Part shown: positions 53,033 through 62,089 of the stretch, in pieces
Layout of the letters: each line of letters opens with the position of its first letter
Position numbering within the stretch: the first letter of the stretch is position 1
DNA from: Vibrio gigantis
GTDB lineage: Bacteria; Pseudomonadota; Gammaproteobacteria; Enterobacterales; Vibrionaceae
Length of the DNA: 64,000 bases
Direction of reading: 5' to 3'
Assembly (NCBI RefSeq): GCF_024347515.1
Contig: NZ_AP025492.1
Coordinates: 1,240,001 to 1,304,000, forward strand
Translations under genes and position numbers: made by a program
The notes under the pieces: generated by a model
The model's input: only the letters and a program-made list of their open reading frames with translations
Told to the model about the DNA's origin: nothing
Databases searched by the model: none

Positions 53033-55366
53033 ATGCACCCTTTTAATAAAACTCTTCTTGCAGCGACTATTGCGTCGCTCTGTTCTGTGTCTAGCGTTTA
53101 CGCAGAAACAGAAAAACCATCTGAGGCTGAAGCCAAACTTACAGTAAATGTCACCGACACGAGAGACGATGAGCTGTCAACGAAGCAAACCCTAGATGCA
53201 GATGACATCAAAGACACACCTTCTTCAAACGGAAACTTGACCGACTACCTAAAAGACAACCCGAATGTACGATTTGCTGGTGGTGATTTAGATGGTCTGC
53301 AAGGAGGCGAAATTAAGCCAAGCTCGATATCTATTAATGGTGCAGACCCTGAGCAAACAGCGTACCTTCTTGACGGGATTAGCATTAATAATGACATTGA
53401 TCCAACGGGGCAAGTTTTTGATGGCTCTATGGCGGTGAACCCAAATAAGAGTTCAGAGCAAGCTTACTACTTTGATGCTAACCTTCTGGGCGGTATCACT
53501 ACGTATACAAGTGACGTTCCTGCGAAGTTTGGTGGCTTTACTGGCGGTGCTGTTAATGCTGAAGCGCGCCAGTATAGTGGCGAAAACCGTGTGAAGTTAC
53601 GGTATCGTGGCACACAATCGGATTGGGCTTCAGTTCATATAGATGACAATGTTAAGGCAGCAACGGAAGCTACAGAGCCGACAGGTTCTGAGGCAACTTA
53701 TCAACCGGAATACAAAAAGAATTTCTTTAGCGTAATGGCAGAGCAAGCTATTACTGACAACATTGGTATGGTGCTTGGTTTTAGTCGAAGAGATTCAGAC
53801 ATCAAGCAGACTCGTTTACTCAATCCGACAGGGAAACGAGATGTTGAGGAGCATACCCGTCGTTCTGATAACTTTCTCGCTAATTTTAATTGGGTTCCTG
53901 ACACAAATCGCTCGCTAGAGTTCGGTCTGCGTTTGTCTGACTACAGCGAAGGCAAATACTATGCAACGAATACAGAAGGTGATGTTGCAGATACCCACCT
54001 TGCTTATGGTTCTACTATTAAGTGGACTCAAAGATTAGGTTCTGGTTTATTTTCTGCAACAGCAGCGTACGACAAGTTTAAAGATGATCGCGACTCTTCT
54101 TCGAATGAAGCTAACGTTTATATTGAGTTTGATCCGTCATTCGAATATTACGAAGGCGGATATGGTGACAGTGACATGACGCAGCAAAACATCAATCTGA
54201 TGCTAACGTATGACTTTGATCGTGTTGAATTTGGTTCAACGTCTCATATGTTCTCTATGGGTGCAGACTATCGTAAAACAGATTACGAGTTTAATCGTGA
54301 TAGCGATGTGACGGTTAACACGACTATGACTTGGGGTGGAGCTGAGTTCGGAAAAACTGTGGACATCTTAAATGCGGGAAGTGTAGACACTGATCATCAA
54401 AATTACACAGCCTATTTCGAAGACCAAATTCAAATTGGTAATCTAACACTAAGACCTGGTATTCGTGTCGATCGAGATGATTTCCTCGAAAACACTAATG
54501 TTGCGTATCGTTTCGCTTCGTCATTGCAAGTCGCTCGTGACACAAACGTAAGCTTTGGCATGAACCGCTATTATGGCCGCTCTTTCGGCTCCATGAAACT
54601 AGCGGGTGAAATATTGGAGCTAAATAACGATACCACCCGTGATTTCGCATCAATTGAAAATTTGAAAACACCTCATTCTGATGAAATCTCATTAGGAATT
54701 ACTCAAAACGTATCGAACTTTGTCCTTTCTGCTCACTATGTAGGTCGTAAATACGAGGACAGAATTAAAGTCAAGGAGATAGGAGGCGTCGTTACTTACA
54801 GAAATTCAGAAAGTTACAACGTCGATGTTTATACCATTCAGGCATCAAACATTAAACCATGGGTGTTAGGCCCAACATACTGGACAACAACACTTGCGGC
54901 TGATTGGACGACAACGGATGCCTCTAACTTAGGCACTGGGTATAACGACAGTGAACTTATTTACCTTGATGGAAAACTGATGACCCGTGCAGAAGCGCAG
55001 GAACAAGTAAATAGCAACGGTGAAGAGTGGGTAGTGCGTCTTGGCCTTGATATGGCAGTACCTAACTACAACATCACGTGGTCAAACAAAGTTTACATCA
55101 AAGCACCAGTAAAAGACGCTGAATATTCAACAGATGCGACTGATGGTAAAGAGATGTATTACACCTATGACCATGGTACGCATACTCAGTGGGATACACG
55201 TATTCGCTACCAACCTAGTTTCTATGGTACTCACTCTGCTTACATACAGGTTGATGTTCTGAATGTTCTAGATGATGTACGCCAAAAAGGTATTTTCAGC
55301 TCAGCTAGTAACGCAACTTACTCCCCAGGTCGTGAGTTCTGGCTTGAGCTAGGCTACGAATTCTAA
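53033..55366 (+). CDS. TonB-dependent outer-membrane receptor (protein-import type)
   Basis: This 777-residue protein has a signal peptide (cleavage after SVYA / ETE). A plug domain (about 35-165; GNLTDYLKDNPNVRFAGGDLDGLQGG, ISINGADPEQTAYLLDGISINN) is followed by a beta-barrel ending in the outer-membrane motif LELGYEF with a terminal Phe. Downstream are a YddA-like ABC transporter and a PqqL-like protease, as in E. coli yddB and Pectobacterium fusA. Ligand unknown; iron regulation is suggested by a Fur box. The ribosome-binding site is weak, but the ATG gives a good signal peptide. Confidence 0.85.
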   Translation: MHPFNKTLLAATIASLCSVSSVYAETEKPSEAEAKLTVNVTDTRDDELSTKQTLDADDIKDTPSSNGNLTDYLKDNPNVRFAGGDLDGLQGGEIKPSSISINGADPEQTAYLLDGISINNDIDPTGQVFDGSMAVNPNKSSEQAYYFDANLLGGITTYTSDVPAKFGGFTGGAVNAEARQYSGENRVKLRYRGTQSDWASVHIDDNVKAATEATEPTGSEATYQPEYKKNFFSVMAEQAITDNIGMVLGFSRRDSDIKQTRLLNPTGKRDVEEHTRRSDNFLANFNWVPDTNRSLEFGLRLSDYSEGKYYATNTEGDVADTHLAYGSTIKWTQRLGSGLFSATAAYDKFKDDRDSSSNEANVYIEFDPSFEYYEGGYGDSDMTQQNINLMLTYDFDRVEFGSTSHMFSMGADYRKTDYEFNRDSDVTVNTTMTWGGAEFGKTVDILNAGSVDTDHQNYTAYFEDQIQIGNLTLRPGIRVDRDDFLENTNVAYRFASSLQVARDTNVSFGMNRYYGRSFGSMKLAGEILELNNDTTRDFASIENLKTPHSDEISLGITQNVSNFVLSAHYVGRKYEDRIKVKEIGGVVTYRNSESYNVDVYTIQASNIKPWVLGPTYWTTTLAADWTTTDASNLGTGYNDSELIYLDGKLMTRAEAQEQVNSNGEEWVVRLGLDMAVPNYNITWSNKVYIKAPVKDAEYSTDATDGKEMYYTYDHGTHTQWDTRIRYQPSFYGTHSAYIQVDVLNVLDDVRQKGIFSSASNATYSPGREFWLELGYEF

Positions 55367-55388
55367 TCTCATTTCTTCTATTTTGATT

Positions 55389-55433
55389 AAGGGTAACCAG
55401 TGGGCTTTGGCTGCTGGTTGCCTTGTCTTTTTT
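55389..55433 (+). terminator. Partial terminator/attenuator between receptor and ABC genes
   Basis: AAGGGTAACCAG pairs with CTGGTTGCCTT (one bulge) and TTGTCTTTTTT follows. It sits in the 75-bp gap inside the presumed operon and ends just before the ABC gene start, so it could lower expression of the downstream genes relative to the receptor. Confidence 0.65.
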
Positions 55434-55441
55434 GGTGAATT

Positions 55442-57145
55442 ATGTCTTACCCATCCCCTTTGTCTCTTAAAGACAAATCTTTCCTTTCACAAGTATGGTC
55501 GCTAGCACACCCATACTGGCGCAGCGACGAGAAGCGTATCGCTTGGCTGCTTTTAGGGCTTGTTGTCGGATTAAACTATTTAATTGTTGAAGTAGCGGTT
55601 CTTTACAGCAACTGGAACCGCGATTTCTTCAATCTAATGCAAAATGAAGAGTGGAATAACTTCTGGAATATGCTCGGTCAGTTTGTGTTGATCATGATGG
55701 TCTACACAGTGATTGATTTGGCAGAGGAATATCTGAGAAGGACGCTTCGTATCCGCTGGCGCCGTTGGCTTACCCATATTTTTTTAAAGAAGTGGTTGGG
55801 TGGTAAACGTTTGTACCGTCATCAACTTAGTTATCCTGCTAGTGATAACCCAGATCAACGTATCTCGCAGGATGTGAAAGATTTCTGCGATAAGACACTA
55901 TTTATGGGGCTAGGTTTGCTTCGTACTGTCACCAGTTTATTTTCATTTGTGGTGATTCTTTGGAACCTATCAGGCAGCCTTACTTTCGAGTTTGCGGGCA
56001 GTGAATGGGTGATTCCGGGTTACATGGTATGGGTGGCCATCGTCTACTCGGTGATTGGTACATGGCTCACGCATAAAATTGCTAAACGCTTAGTGCCATT
56101 GAACTTTGAGCAAGAGAAAAGTGAAGCCGACTTCCGTTTCCATTTAATGCGTGTACGTGAGCATGCCGAGTCTATAGCACTGCAGCGCGGAGAATCAGCA
56201 GAAAACCATCGAATACAAAGTCTCTTCGGCAAGGTTTGGGATAACTGGCAGCAACTCACAGGTATGAAGTTAAAGTACGGTGCATTTACCAGCGGCTATA
56301 ACGAAGTCGCTCGTATTTTCCCATACTTGGTGGCATCGCCACGATTAATGAGTGGCGCGTTGCAGCTTGGCGACATGATGCAAACTGCGACCGGTTTTTA
56401 TCGTGTTCAAGAAGCCTTCAGCTGGTTCGTCGATTCTTATGAGTCACTTGCTGATTGGCGTGCCGTGACTGACCGTTTGATCACGTTTCACACACAGTTA
56501 GAGGCGTTGCCTGCAGCGAATGTTATGCCGCGTTCGAACCAACCTGAGTGGCGCGATCTCAATTTGTATTCACCGGAACAGCAGCCACTACTTGCAGAAC
56601 AAAGCGGAAACATCTCTCAAAGTATTACCATCAAAGGCGTATCTGGTGGAGGTAAGAGTACCTTCATTCGTTCTTTGGCAGGGTTGTGGCCCTATCAAAG
56701 TGGTGAAGTCAGTATGCCAGATGACCGCGAGTGTATGTTCATTCCTCAGAAGCCGTATTTGCCGAATGCGAGTTTACGCGACATCTTGTTGTATCCAAAC
56801 GGTGAATCTATATCTGATTCCGACTTAGTGGGCGCATTAACGCTTGCTGGAGTGAGTAAGTTTGGTGACAAGCTAGATTTCAAGAGTAACTGGCAGCAGA
56901 GTGTGTCGGGTGGTGAGCTGCAAAAAATCATGTTGGCTCGTAGCTTGGTTCAAAAGCCGCAATGGTTGTTCTTAGATGAAGCAATGTCGGCATTGGATCC
57001 TGAGAGCTACCGCTCGATCAGAGAGATCATGGCGCAACAACTTCCAGATACGCATGTTGTGGAGGTTTCACACCGAGAAACACATGAAGAAGAACAAAAC
57101 CAGATCATTTTATGTACTCAAACACAGTCATTTAAATATTCATGA
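55442..57145 (+). CDS. ABC transporter, fused permease-ATPase (YddA/SbmA-like)
   Basis: This 567-residue protein has an N-terminal membrane domain with about six helices of the SbmA/BacA type (WNRDFFNLMQNEEWNNFW, NPDQRISQDVKDFCD). It is fused to an ATPase with Walker A GVSGGGKST, signature VSGGELQKIMLAR and WLFLDEAMSALDPES. SbmA-type domains import peptides across the inner membrane. In FusD and E. coli YddA the same fusion neighbours the receptor and M16 protease. Likely brings protease products, or an iron-containing product, into the cytoplasm (inference). Its stop overlaps the M16 gene start by four bases. Confidence 0.87.
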   Translation: MSYPSPLSLKDKSFLSQVWSLAHPYWRSDEKRIAWLLLGLVVGLNYLIVEVAVLYSNWNRDFFNLMQNEEWNNFWNMLGQFVLIMMVYTVIDLAEEYLRRTLRIRWRRWLTHIFLKKWLGGKRLYRHQLSYPASDNPDQRISQDVKDFCDKTLFMGLGLLRTVTSLFSFVVILWNLSGSLTFEFAGSEWVIPGYMVWVAIVYSVIGTWLTHKIAKRLVPLNFEQEKSEADFRFHLMRVREHAESIALQRGESAENHRIQSLFGKVWDNWQQLTGMKLKYGAFTSGYNEVARIFPYLVASPRLMSGALQLGDMMQTATGFYRVQEAFSWFVDSYESLADWRAVTDRLITFHTQLEALPAANVMPRSNQPEWRDLNLYSPEQQPLLAEQSGNISQSITIKGVSGGGKSTFIRSLAGLWPYQSGEVSMPDDRECMFIPQKPYLPNASLRDILLYPNGESISDSDLVGALTLAGVSKFGDKLDFKSNWQQSVSGGELQKIMLARSLVQKPQWLFLDEAMSALDPESYRSIREIMAQQLPDTHVVEVSHRETHEEEQNQIILCTQTQSFKYS

Positions 57146-59964
57146 AAATTAACAAAATACTGATCTTGGCAGGCGCTGTACTTTTAAGTGCTTGTCAGGT
57201 AACAACTCCTACAAATAGTGAAGATACGTCTTTAGATTTAGCTCAGACCTTAAGCTTTGATAGTAGTGTCGAAGTCGGCAAGCTTGATAATGGTCTCAGC
57301 TATTACATCGCTGAAAATACGAATCCAGAATCGCGAGTTTACGTTCGTTTGGTTGTTAATGCGGGTTCAATGAACGAGGACGATGATCAACGAGGTGTTG
57401 CTCATATCGTTGAACACATGGCGTTCAATGGTACACAGAATTACCCAGGAAACGAGGTGATCAAAGTGCTAGAGCAAGCTGGTATGAAGTTTGGTGTCGA
57501 CATCAATGCGTTTACCGACTTTGAAAATACCGTTTATACCTTGAACTTGCCAAGTAATGATCCTGAGACGCTTGAGCTAGTCATGGACATTCTTTCCGAT
57601 TGGGCAAGTAACGTGACCATGCTGAAGGGCGACCTTGATGCAGAGCGTGGCATTGTACTTGAAGAGTGGCGTGCTCGTTTAGGGCCAATGTTACGACTGG
57701 GTGATAAGAAAAGTGCAATCGAAATGACAGGTTCACGTTATGTCATTCGAGACCCTATTGGTGATCCACAGACAATTCAAAATGTATCCAAGTACCGTGT
57801 CGCTGATTTTTATAATAAGTGGTATCGCCCTGATAACATGTCTGTCGTGGTGGTTGGCGATGTACAAACAGAGCAGGTTAAACAGCTGATCACCCAGAAA
57901 ATGGGAGATGCAAATGCACCTGAATCAGAACTTGAGAAGATCGATTACAGCATTCCTCTCGTGGATGGTTGGCGTAGTGAAGTTGTCTCTGAAGAGGGTT
58001 ACTCATCACCTTCGGTTGAAGTGAGCTTTTTCTCAACATTTGAGACCGATCTTAGTTACGCACGTTATCAACAAGATCTTGCGCATCAAATTGCCACACG
58101 CTTACTCAATGTGCGTTTGCAGCGTTGGGAGCAAGATGAAGACAATGTGGTCAACGCCGCTAACTTCTATTCATCTAACGTTGGCAGAGAAACAACACAA
58201 GCTGTGTTTTCGCTGCAATTAGTTGAGGGTGAGTATCAGCATGCAACGGAAGGATTATTCCAATTTGTTGCTCAATTGGCGCAGCATGGCTTTTCAGAGG
58301 CTGAAGTGAACGGTGAAGTTAGCCGCTTGCAAGGGGTAATCGATCGTGGTCAAGATAAGAAAAATTACAGTATTGATCTCGCCGGCGATTTGATGGTTGC
58401 CGCGGCAAGTGGCCAGATTTTGGTGAGTAAGGATCAAGCTTATGAGCTGAATAAGTATTTCTTAGAACGTATTACGTTAGAGCAGGTGAACGAGGCGTTT
58501 CTCAACATTGTTGAACCAAAATCTCGCTTGATTTTGTTAACTCAACCAACTGAAGAGCGTAAGCCAAAACTTGCGCCCGATTGGGTTGAGAGTCAATGGC
58601 AAATGAGCATGAGTACAGAGCAGAAGACTTGGAGCATTGATGGCAACAAAGCGGTACTGCCTGTGGTTGATCCAAAACCGGGCACGCTCAAGCAAGAGAA
58701 AAAATGGGCAGAGCACCGTATTACGGAATATCGACTAAGCAATGGCAGCAAACTTGTCTACCGCTATAGCGACAGTAACCCGGGGCAAGTGCACTTTAAG
58801 GCGCTCACTGAAGGTGGACTTCGCTCTATTCCGCAGAGTGATTATCAAGCGCTGAGAACCGCTGTAAGTCTTGTCGATGACACCGGTGTTGGTAAGGTGT
58901 CTCAGGCTGATATTCAGACTATTTTTCGAGGTAACCCAGTAGTCATGTCGACATTGGTTGGCGACTATCAACAGGGTTTTTCAGGTTGGGCAAAAACCGA
59001 CAGCTTTGAAAAGATGCTTAAGCTATTTCATTTGAAACTGGCATCGAGTCCTGTCTCTTCCAAGTCTTTGAAAGAGTATCAAGTTGAAATGGACCAGCGT
59101 TTAAACGGTAGTCAATTCGACAGTGCAGATCGCTTTGTTCGTAAAGTATCTGAGCTCCGTTTCCCAGGCGTTACAACCGTGTATAGCGATAATGGTGAGC
59201 AAGCTCCAAGTTACACAACGGAACAATTGAGTGAGCTTTATCAAACGTACATAGCAGGCAAAACCGACTACACCTATTTTATTGTCGGGGATATCTCTGC
59301 GAATCAGCTTGAGCAACTCGCTGCGCGCTACTTGTCTTCAATTGAAGTAAAAGAGCCAAGCCGGTCTTCCTACGATCTGAAAGCCTTTTCACCTAAGGTG
59401 CGCTATAGCGCGGATGATTCGAAAGAGCCAAGAGCTGAAGTCGAGATTTATTTAACTCAAGACTCTCAATGGCGACCAGATAACGCGTATTACTTGGAGT
59501 TAAGTGGTGAGTTAGTTCAAGAACAGTTACGACTAAAACTTCGTGAACAAGCGTCAGGCGTATATGGGGTAGCAAGTTGGTTCTGGCAAGACGTACATAG
59601 TCCACAAGCTGAAGGACGTATTATGTTTACCTGTGCGCCAGAGCGAGTTGATGAGCTGATCTCGCTGACACATTCGGTATTGAACTCTGTTGCTAAACAA
59701 GGCGCTGATGAGCAAGTATTAGCGAACAAATTAGTGCAACGCGATGACCAGATAGACCGCTACTTGCGCTCCGATTTGGGCATGTTGAATGCAATGGAGC
59801 AGTCATACTTACTTACGGACACCCCGCGTTTGATTCAAGCTCAACGCAGAGCGAATAGTGAGGCAACAAAATTAAAAGTGGATGCCATTATGAGTCAATT
59901 CCTTATTGAGGCCGAGCGCTTTGAAGCAGTTCTTAAGCCACAGGCGTTATCTCTAACTCAGTAA
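57142..59964 (+). CDS. pqqL: M16 zinc protease lipoprotein (PqqL/FusC-like)
   Basis: This 940-residue two-half M16 peptidase has an inverted zinc motif HIVEH at 88-92 (GVAHIVEHMAFNG) and a downstream glutamate ligand in the ERGIVLEEWR region; the C-terminal half is a non-catalytic repeat. The N-terminus is a lipoprotein signal (LSAC at residue 18), so the protease is probably lipid-anchored in the periplasm. Length is close to E. coli PqqL (931). In Pectobacterium FusC cuts imported ferredoxin to free iron. Coupled to the ABC gene by a 4-bp ATGA overlap. Confidence 0.88.
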   Translation: MKINKILILAGAVLLSACQVTTPTNSEDTSLDLAQTLSFDSSVEVGKLDNGLSYYIAENTNPESRVYVRLVVNAGSMNEDDDQRGVAHIVEHMAFNGTQNYPGNEVIKVLEQAGMKFGVDINAFTDFENTVYTLNLPSNDPETLELVMDILSDWASNVTMLKGDLDAERGIVLEEWRARLGPMLRLGDKKSAIEMTGSRYVIRDPIGDPQTIQNVSKYRVADFYNKWYRPDNMSVVVVGDVQTEQVKQLITQKMGDANAPESELEKIDYSIPLVDGWRSEVVSEEGYSSPSVEVSFFSTFETDLSYARYQQDLAHQIATRLLNVRLQRWEQDEDNVVNAANFYSSNVGRETTQAVFSLQLVEGEYQHATEGLFQFVAQLAQHGFSEAEVNGEVSRLQGVIDRGQDKKNYSIDLAGDLMVAAASGQILVSKDQAYELNKYFLERITLEQVNEAFLNIVEPKSRLILLTQPTEERKPKLAPDWVESQWQMSMSTEQKTWSIDGNKAVLPVVDPKPGTLKQEKKWAEHRITEYRLSNGSKLVYRYSDSNPGQVHFKALTEGGLRSIPQSDYQALRTAVSLVDDTGVGKVSQADIQTIFRGNPVVMSTLVGDYQQGFSGWAKTDSFEKMLKLFHLKLASSPVSSKSLKEYQVEMDQRLNGSQFDSADRFVRKVSELRFPGVTTVYSDNGEQAPSYTTEQLSELYQTYIAGKTDYTYFIVGDISANQLEQLAARYLSSIEVKEPSRSSYDLKAFSPKVRYSADDSKEPRAEVEIYLTQDSQWRPDNAYYLELSGELVQEQLRLKLREQASGVYGVASWFWQDVHSPQAEGRIMFTCAPERVDELISLTHSVLNSVAKQGADEQVLANKLVQRDDQIDRYLRSDLGMLNAMEQSYLLTDTPRLIQAQRRANSEATKLKVDAIMSQFLIEAERFEAVLKPQALSLTQ

Positions 59965-59971
59965 TTAATAT

Positions 59972-60047
59972 AAGCCACGGACTTACGCCTAGAGCATTTT
60001 CGAACAGAGGATTACTTGCGAAAATGAAAAGCCGTTTACCGTGGCTT
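59972..60047 (+). other. Nested stem-loop between the M16 gene and the small secreted protein gene
   Basis: The outer arms AAGCCACGG and CCGTGGCTT are perfect. An inner perfect pair, CATTTTCG and CGAAAATG, lies between them. It begins eight bases after the protease stop and ends 16 bases before the next start codon, so it could process or stabilise the transcript or control translation of the next gene. Confidence 0.6.
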
Positions 60048-60063
60048 TGCTATGGGAAATAGT

Positions 60064-60540
60064 ATGAAGAAACAGATTATGGTGAGCTTGTTGTGGATGT
60101 TGGCTTTTAATGTCTCTGCAGGTTTAGAGTTGACTGATACTTACCAAGATTGGGAGCATTACGAGTCAAAAAGTTCTGATACTGGTGAGGCGGTTATACT
60201 TGGTGTATCGAGTGTTAAAAGCAAAGGTGGCGTTGAAACTGTCGCATTACGCTGCACAACGGAAGGCGTTAACTTATTGTTCTTTAATGGTCTATTGAGA
60301 GAGGAGTTGGGCTATCCGGCGAAAGCGGTATTAAATGATGGTACAACATTTGCGATGGATGTTTGGATTAAAGGAAAGACCAATTGGGCGACCGTGCCAG
60401 TCGAACTGCTAGAATCGTTTTACGCCGCAGAGTCATTGGAAGTAGAGCTTCAAGGCGATGCTCCAAAAGCAGAAGCAGTAACGATATCCCTGAAAGGTTT
60501 TAAAACAATGTATCAGACGTTATTGCCAAGCTGCAAATAG
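60064..60540 (+). CDS. Small exported two-cysteine protein, last in the receptor/protease group
   Basis: This 158-residue protein has a signal peptide (MKKQIMVSLLWMLAFNVSA / GLE). The mature part is beta-rich with two cysteines, one mid-protein (VALRCTTEG) and one at the end (LPSCK), probably a disulfide. The pattern vaguely recalls TagO/IalB-like exported proteins; that is only a suggestion. ATG 60064 gives the proper signal peptide; an in-frame ATG 60052 adds four residues. It may belong to the protein-import system by position, separated from the protease by a stem-loop. Confidence 0.65.
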   Translation: MKKQIMVSLLWMLAFNVSAGLELTDTYQDWEHYESKSSDTGEAVILGVSSVKSKGGVETVALRCTTEGVNLLFFNGLLREELGYPAKAVLNDGTTFAMDVWIKGKTNWATVPVELLESFYAAESLEVELQGDAPKAEAVTISLKGFKTMYQTLLPSCK

Positions 60541-60564
60541 GACGGCGTTAAAGACATTGAATTG

Positions 60565-60599
60565 AGATAAGCATACCAAGATGATTGATATGCTTATCT
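60565..60599. terminator. Hairpin between convergent units
   Basis: Perfect 11-bp arms AGATAAGCATA / TATGCTTATCT with a 13-base loop and no long T-run. Likely a bidirectional terminator between the secreted protein gene and the histidine kinase gene. Confidence 0.6.
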
Positions 60600-60613
60600 A
60601 CATCTACTTATGT

Positions 60614-61960
60614 TTAGCTTTGAGACAGTTGCAATACGAGCGTTGCTTTCAGCCCTCCCATAGAGCTATTTTCAAGTGTGAGCTGTCCGCGATAGCTATG
60701 CGCCATCTCATTAACGATATTGAGTCCTAAACCAGTACCCGGTGTGGTTTCATCTAAGCGGACGCCGCGTTTGACTACTTGGCTCATTTTCTCTTCTGGA
60801 ATACCTGGACCGTCATCTTCAATGATCAATTTTATTTGACCTTCATTAACTTTATTCGAGTGAACACGAATAATGCTGGTCGCCCATTTGTAACTATTCT
60901 CGAGTAGGTTGCCGACCATTTCATCGAGATCGGTTTTTTCGACCGCCACTTCAATCTCAGAGTCTAGCTCGTTAATCATGGTTACCTCGTTGGCAGCATA
61001 GACTTTATCAAATGCCATAGAGATAGCTTCAACACGCTCACAAGGTGAGGCCTTCACTGAAAGAATGTTCATTGCACCAGCCATGCGCGCACGGCCAAGG
61101 TGATAGTCGATTTGGTTCTGAATCTGATAAATGGGTTGTTGTAGCAGTGCTTTGTCCTCATCTGGAAGTCGCTCTATCTCATTTTTCAGAACGGAAAGCG
61201 GTGTTTTCAACGCGTGAGATAGGTTTCCAGCGTGGTTGCGAGCTCGCTCCAATAACTCTTGATAGTGGAAGAGTAGGGCATTGAGATCAGAGACTAATGG
61301 AGAAACCTCTTTCGGATAGTTATCGCTTAACCCTTGTTGTTCGCCATTCCTCAACATCACCAGTTCACGCTGCATCTTACTGAGCGGTAATAGCGACCAA
61401 CTGACTTGAATCCCAATCAACATAAGGACACCAACAAACAACAGCATGAGAATCAACCAAACTTGACCAGTCAGTTCAGTCAGTGTGGATTCTATCGGAT
61501 CTTCATCAATACCAATGGTGATCGTGACAGGGTCGCTCAATTCTGGCAGATAGATATCTTGCTCGATGTAGATCAGTTTTTCTTTCTCGGGCCCTTTGAC
61601 GGATGTGTGAATCGGTGAACGCTTAATGGTGAGGTCTTTGTCCCATAGGGAACGAGAACGAATGATTTGATCTTGGGTAGCGGCACGCCAATAAATACCA
61701 CTGTAGGGTTGGTTGAACCTAGGATCAGACAGGCGTTCTGCCATGATTAGGTTACCACTGTCATTGGTTTCGATATTGGCTGTCAGCTCGTCCATGGTCA
61801 GGGAAAGCTGCTGCTTCATGTCATCGACTAAGTAGTCGTTTACCAGCTTTGGTATCCCGACACCTGCCGCCAATATCATCGCACCTAGCCAAAAAGCCGC
61901 GGCGAGGAGCAAACGGCTTTTTAAACTAATGTTTTTAAGAGTTCGTTTCTTTAGATTCAT
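60614..61960 (-). CDS. Sensor histidine kinase (PhoQ/QseC-like)
   Basis: This 448-residue membrane kinase has TM1 at about 15-38, a periplasmic sensor of about 130 residues and TM2 at about 168-190. Then come a HAMP-like linker, a dimerisation box with the phosphoacceptor histidine in GNLSHALKTPLSVL, the N-box LLENSYKWA, and ATP-binding DDGPGIPEEK and GTGLGLNIV. The signal is unknown. The cognate regulator gene lies upstream on the same strand, 129 bp away. The PepSY gene in the same group may supply a signal input. Confidence 0.9.
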   Translation of the reverse strand: MNLKKRTLKNISLKSRLLLAAAFWLGAMILAAGVGIPKLVNDYLVDDMKQQLSLTMDELTANIETNDSGNLIMAERLSDPRFNQPYSGIYWRAATQDQIIRSRSLWDKDLTIKRSPIHTSVKGPEKEKLIYIEQDIYLPELSDPVTITIGIDEDPIESTLTELTGQVWLILMLLFVGVLMLIGIQVSWSLLPLSKMQRELVMLRNGEQQGLSDNYPKEVSPLVSDLNALLFHYQELLERARNHAGNLSHALKTPLSVLKNEIERLPDEDKALLQQPIYQIQNQIDYHLGRARMAGAMNILSVKASPCERVEAISMAFDKVYAANEVTMINELDSEIEVAVEKTDLDEMVGNLLENSYKWATSIIRVHSNKVNEGQIKLIIEDDGPGIPEEKMSQVVKRGVRLDETTPGTGLGLNIVNEMAHSYRGQLTLENSSMGGLKATLVLQLSQS

Positions 61961-62089
61961 GCATTTCCAGCCTGCCTTTGCCCATCGTTATTTGATTGTA
62001 TTTCGATGATCAGTACAGGCTGTCCACTTAATGGGTGAGTGTGCTTGGTGGATGATTGCTATTAATTTTTCGTTTAATTAAATAGAGTG

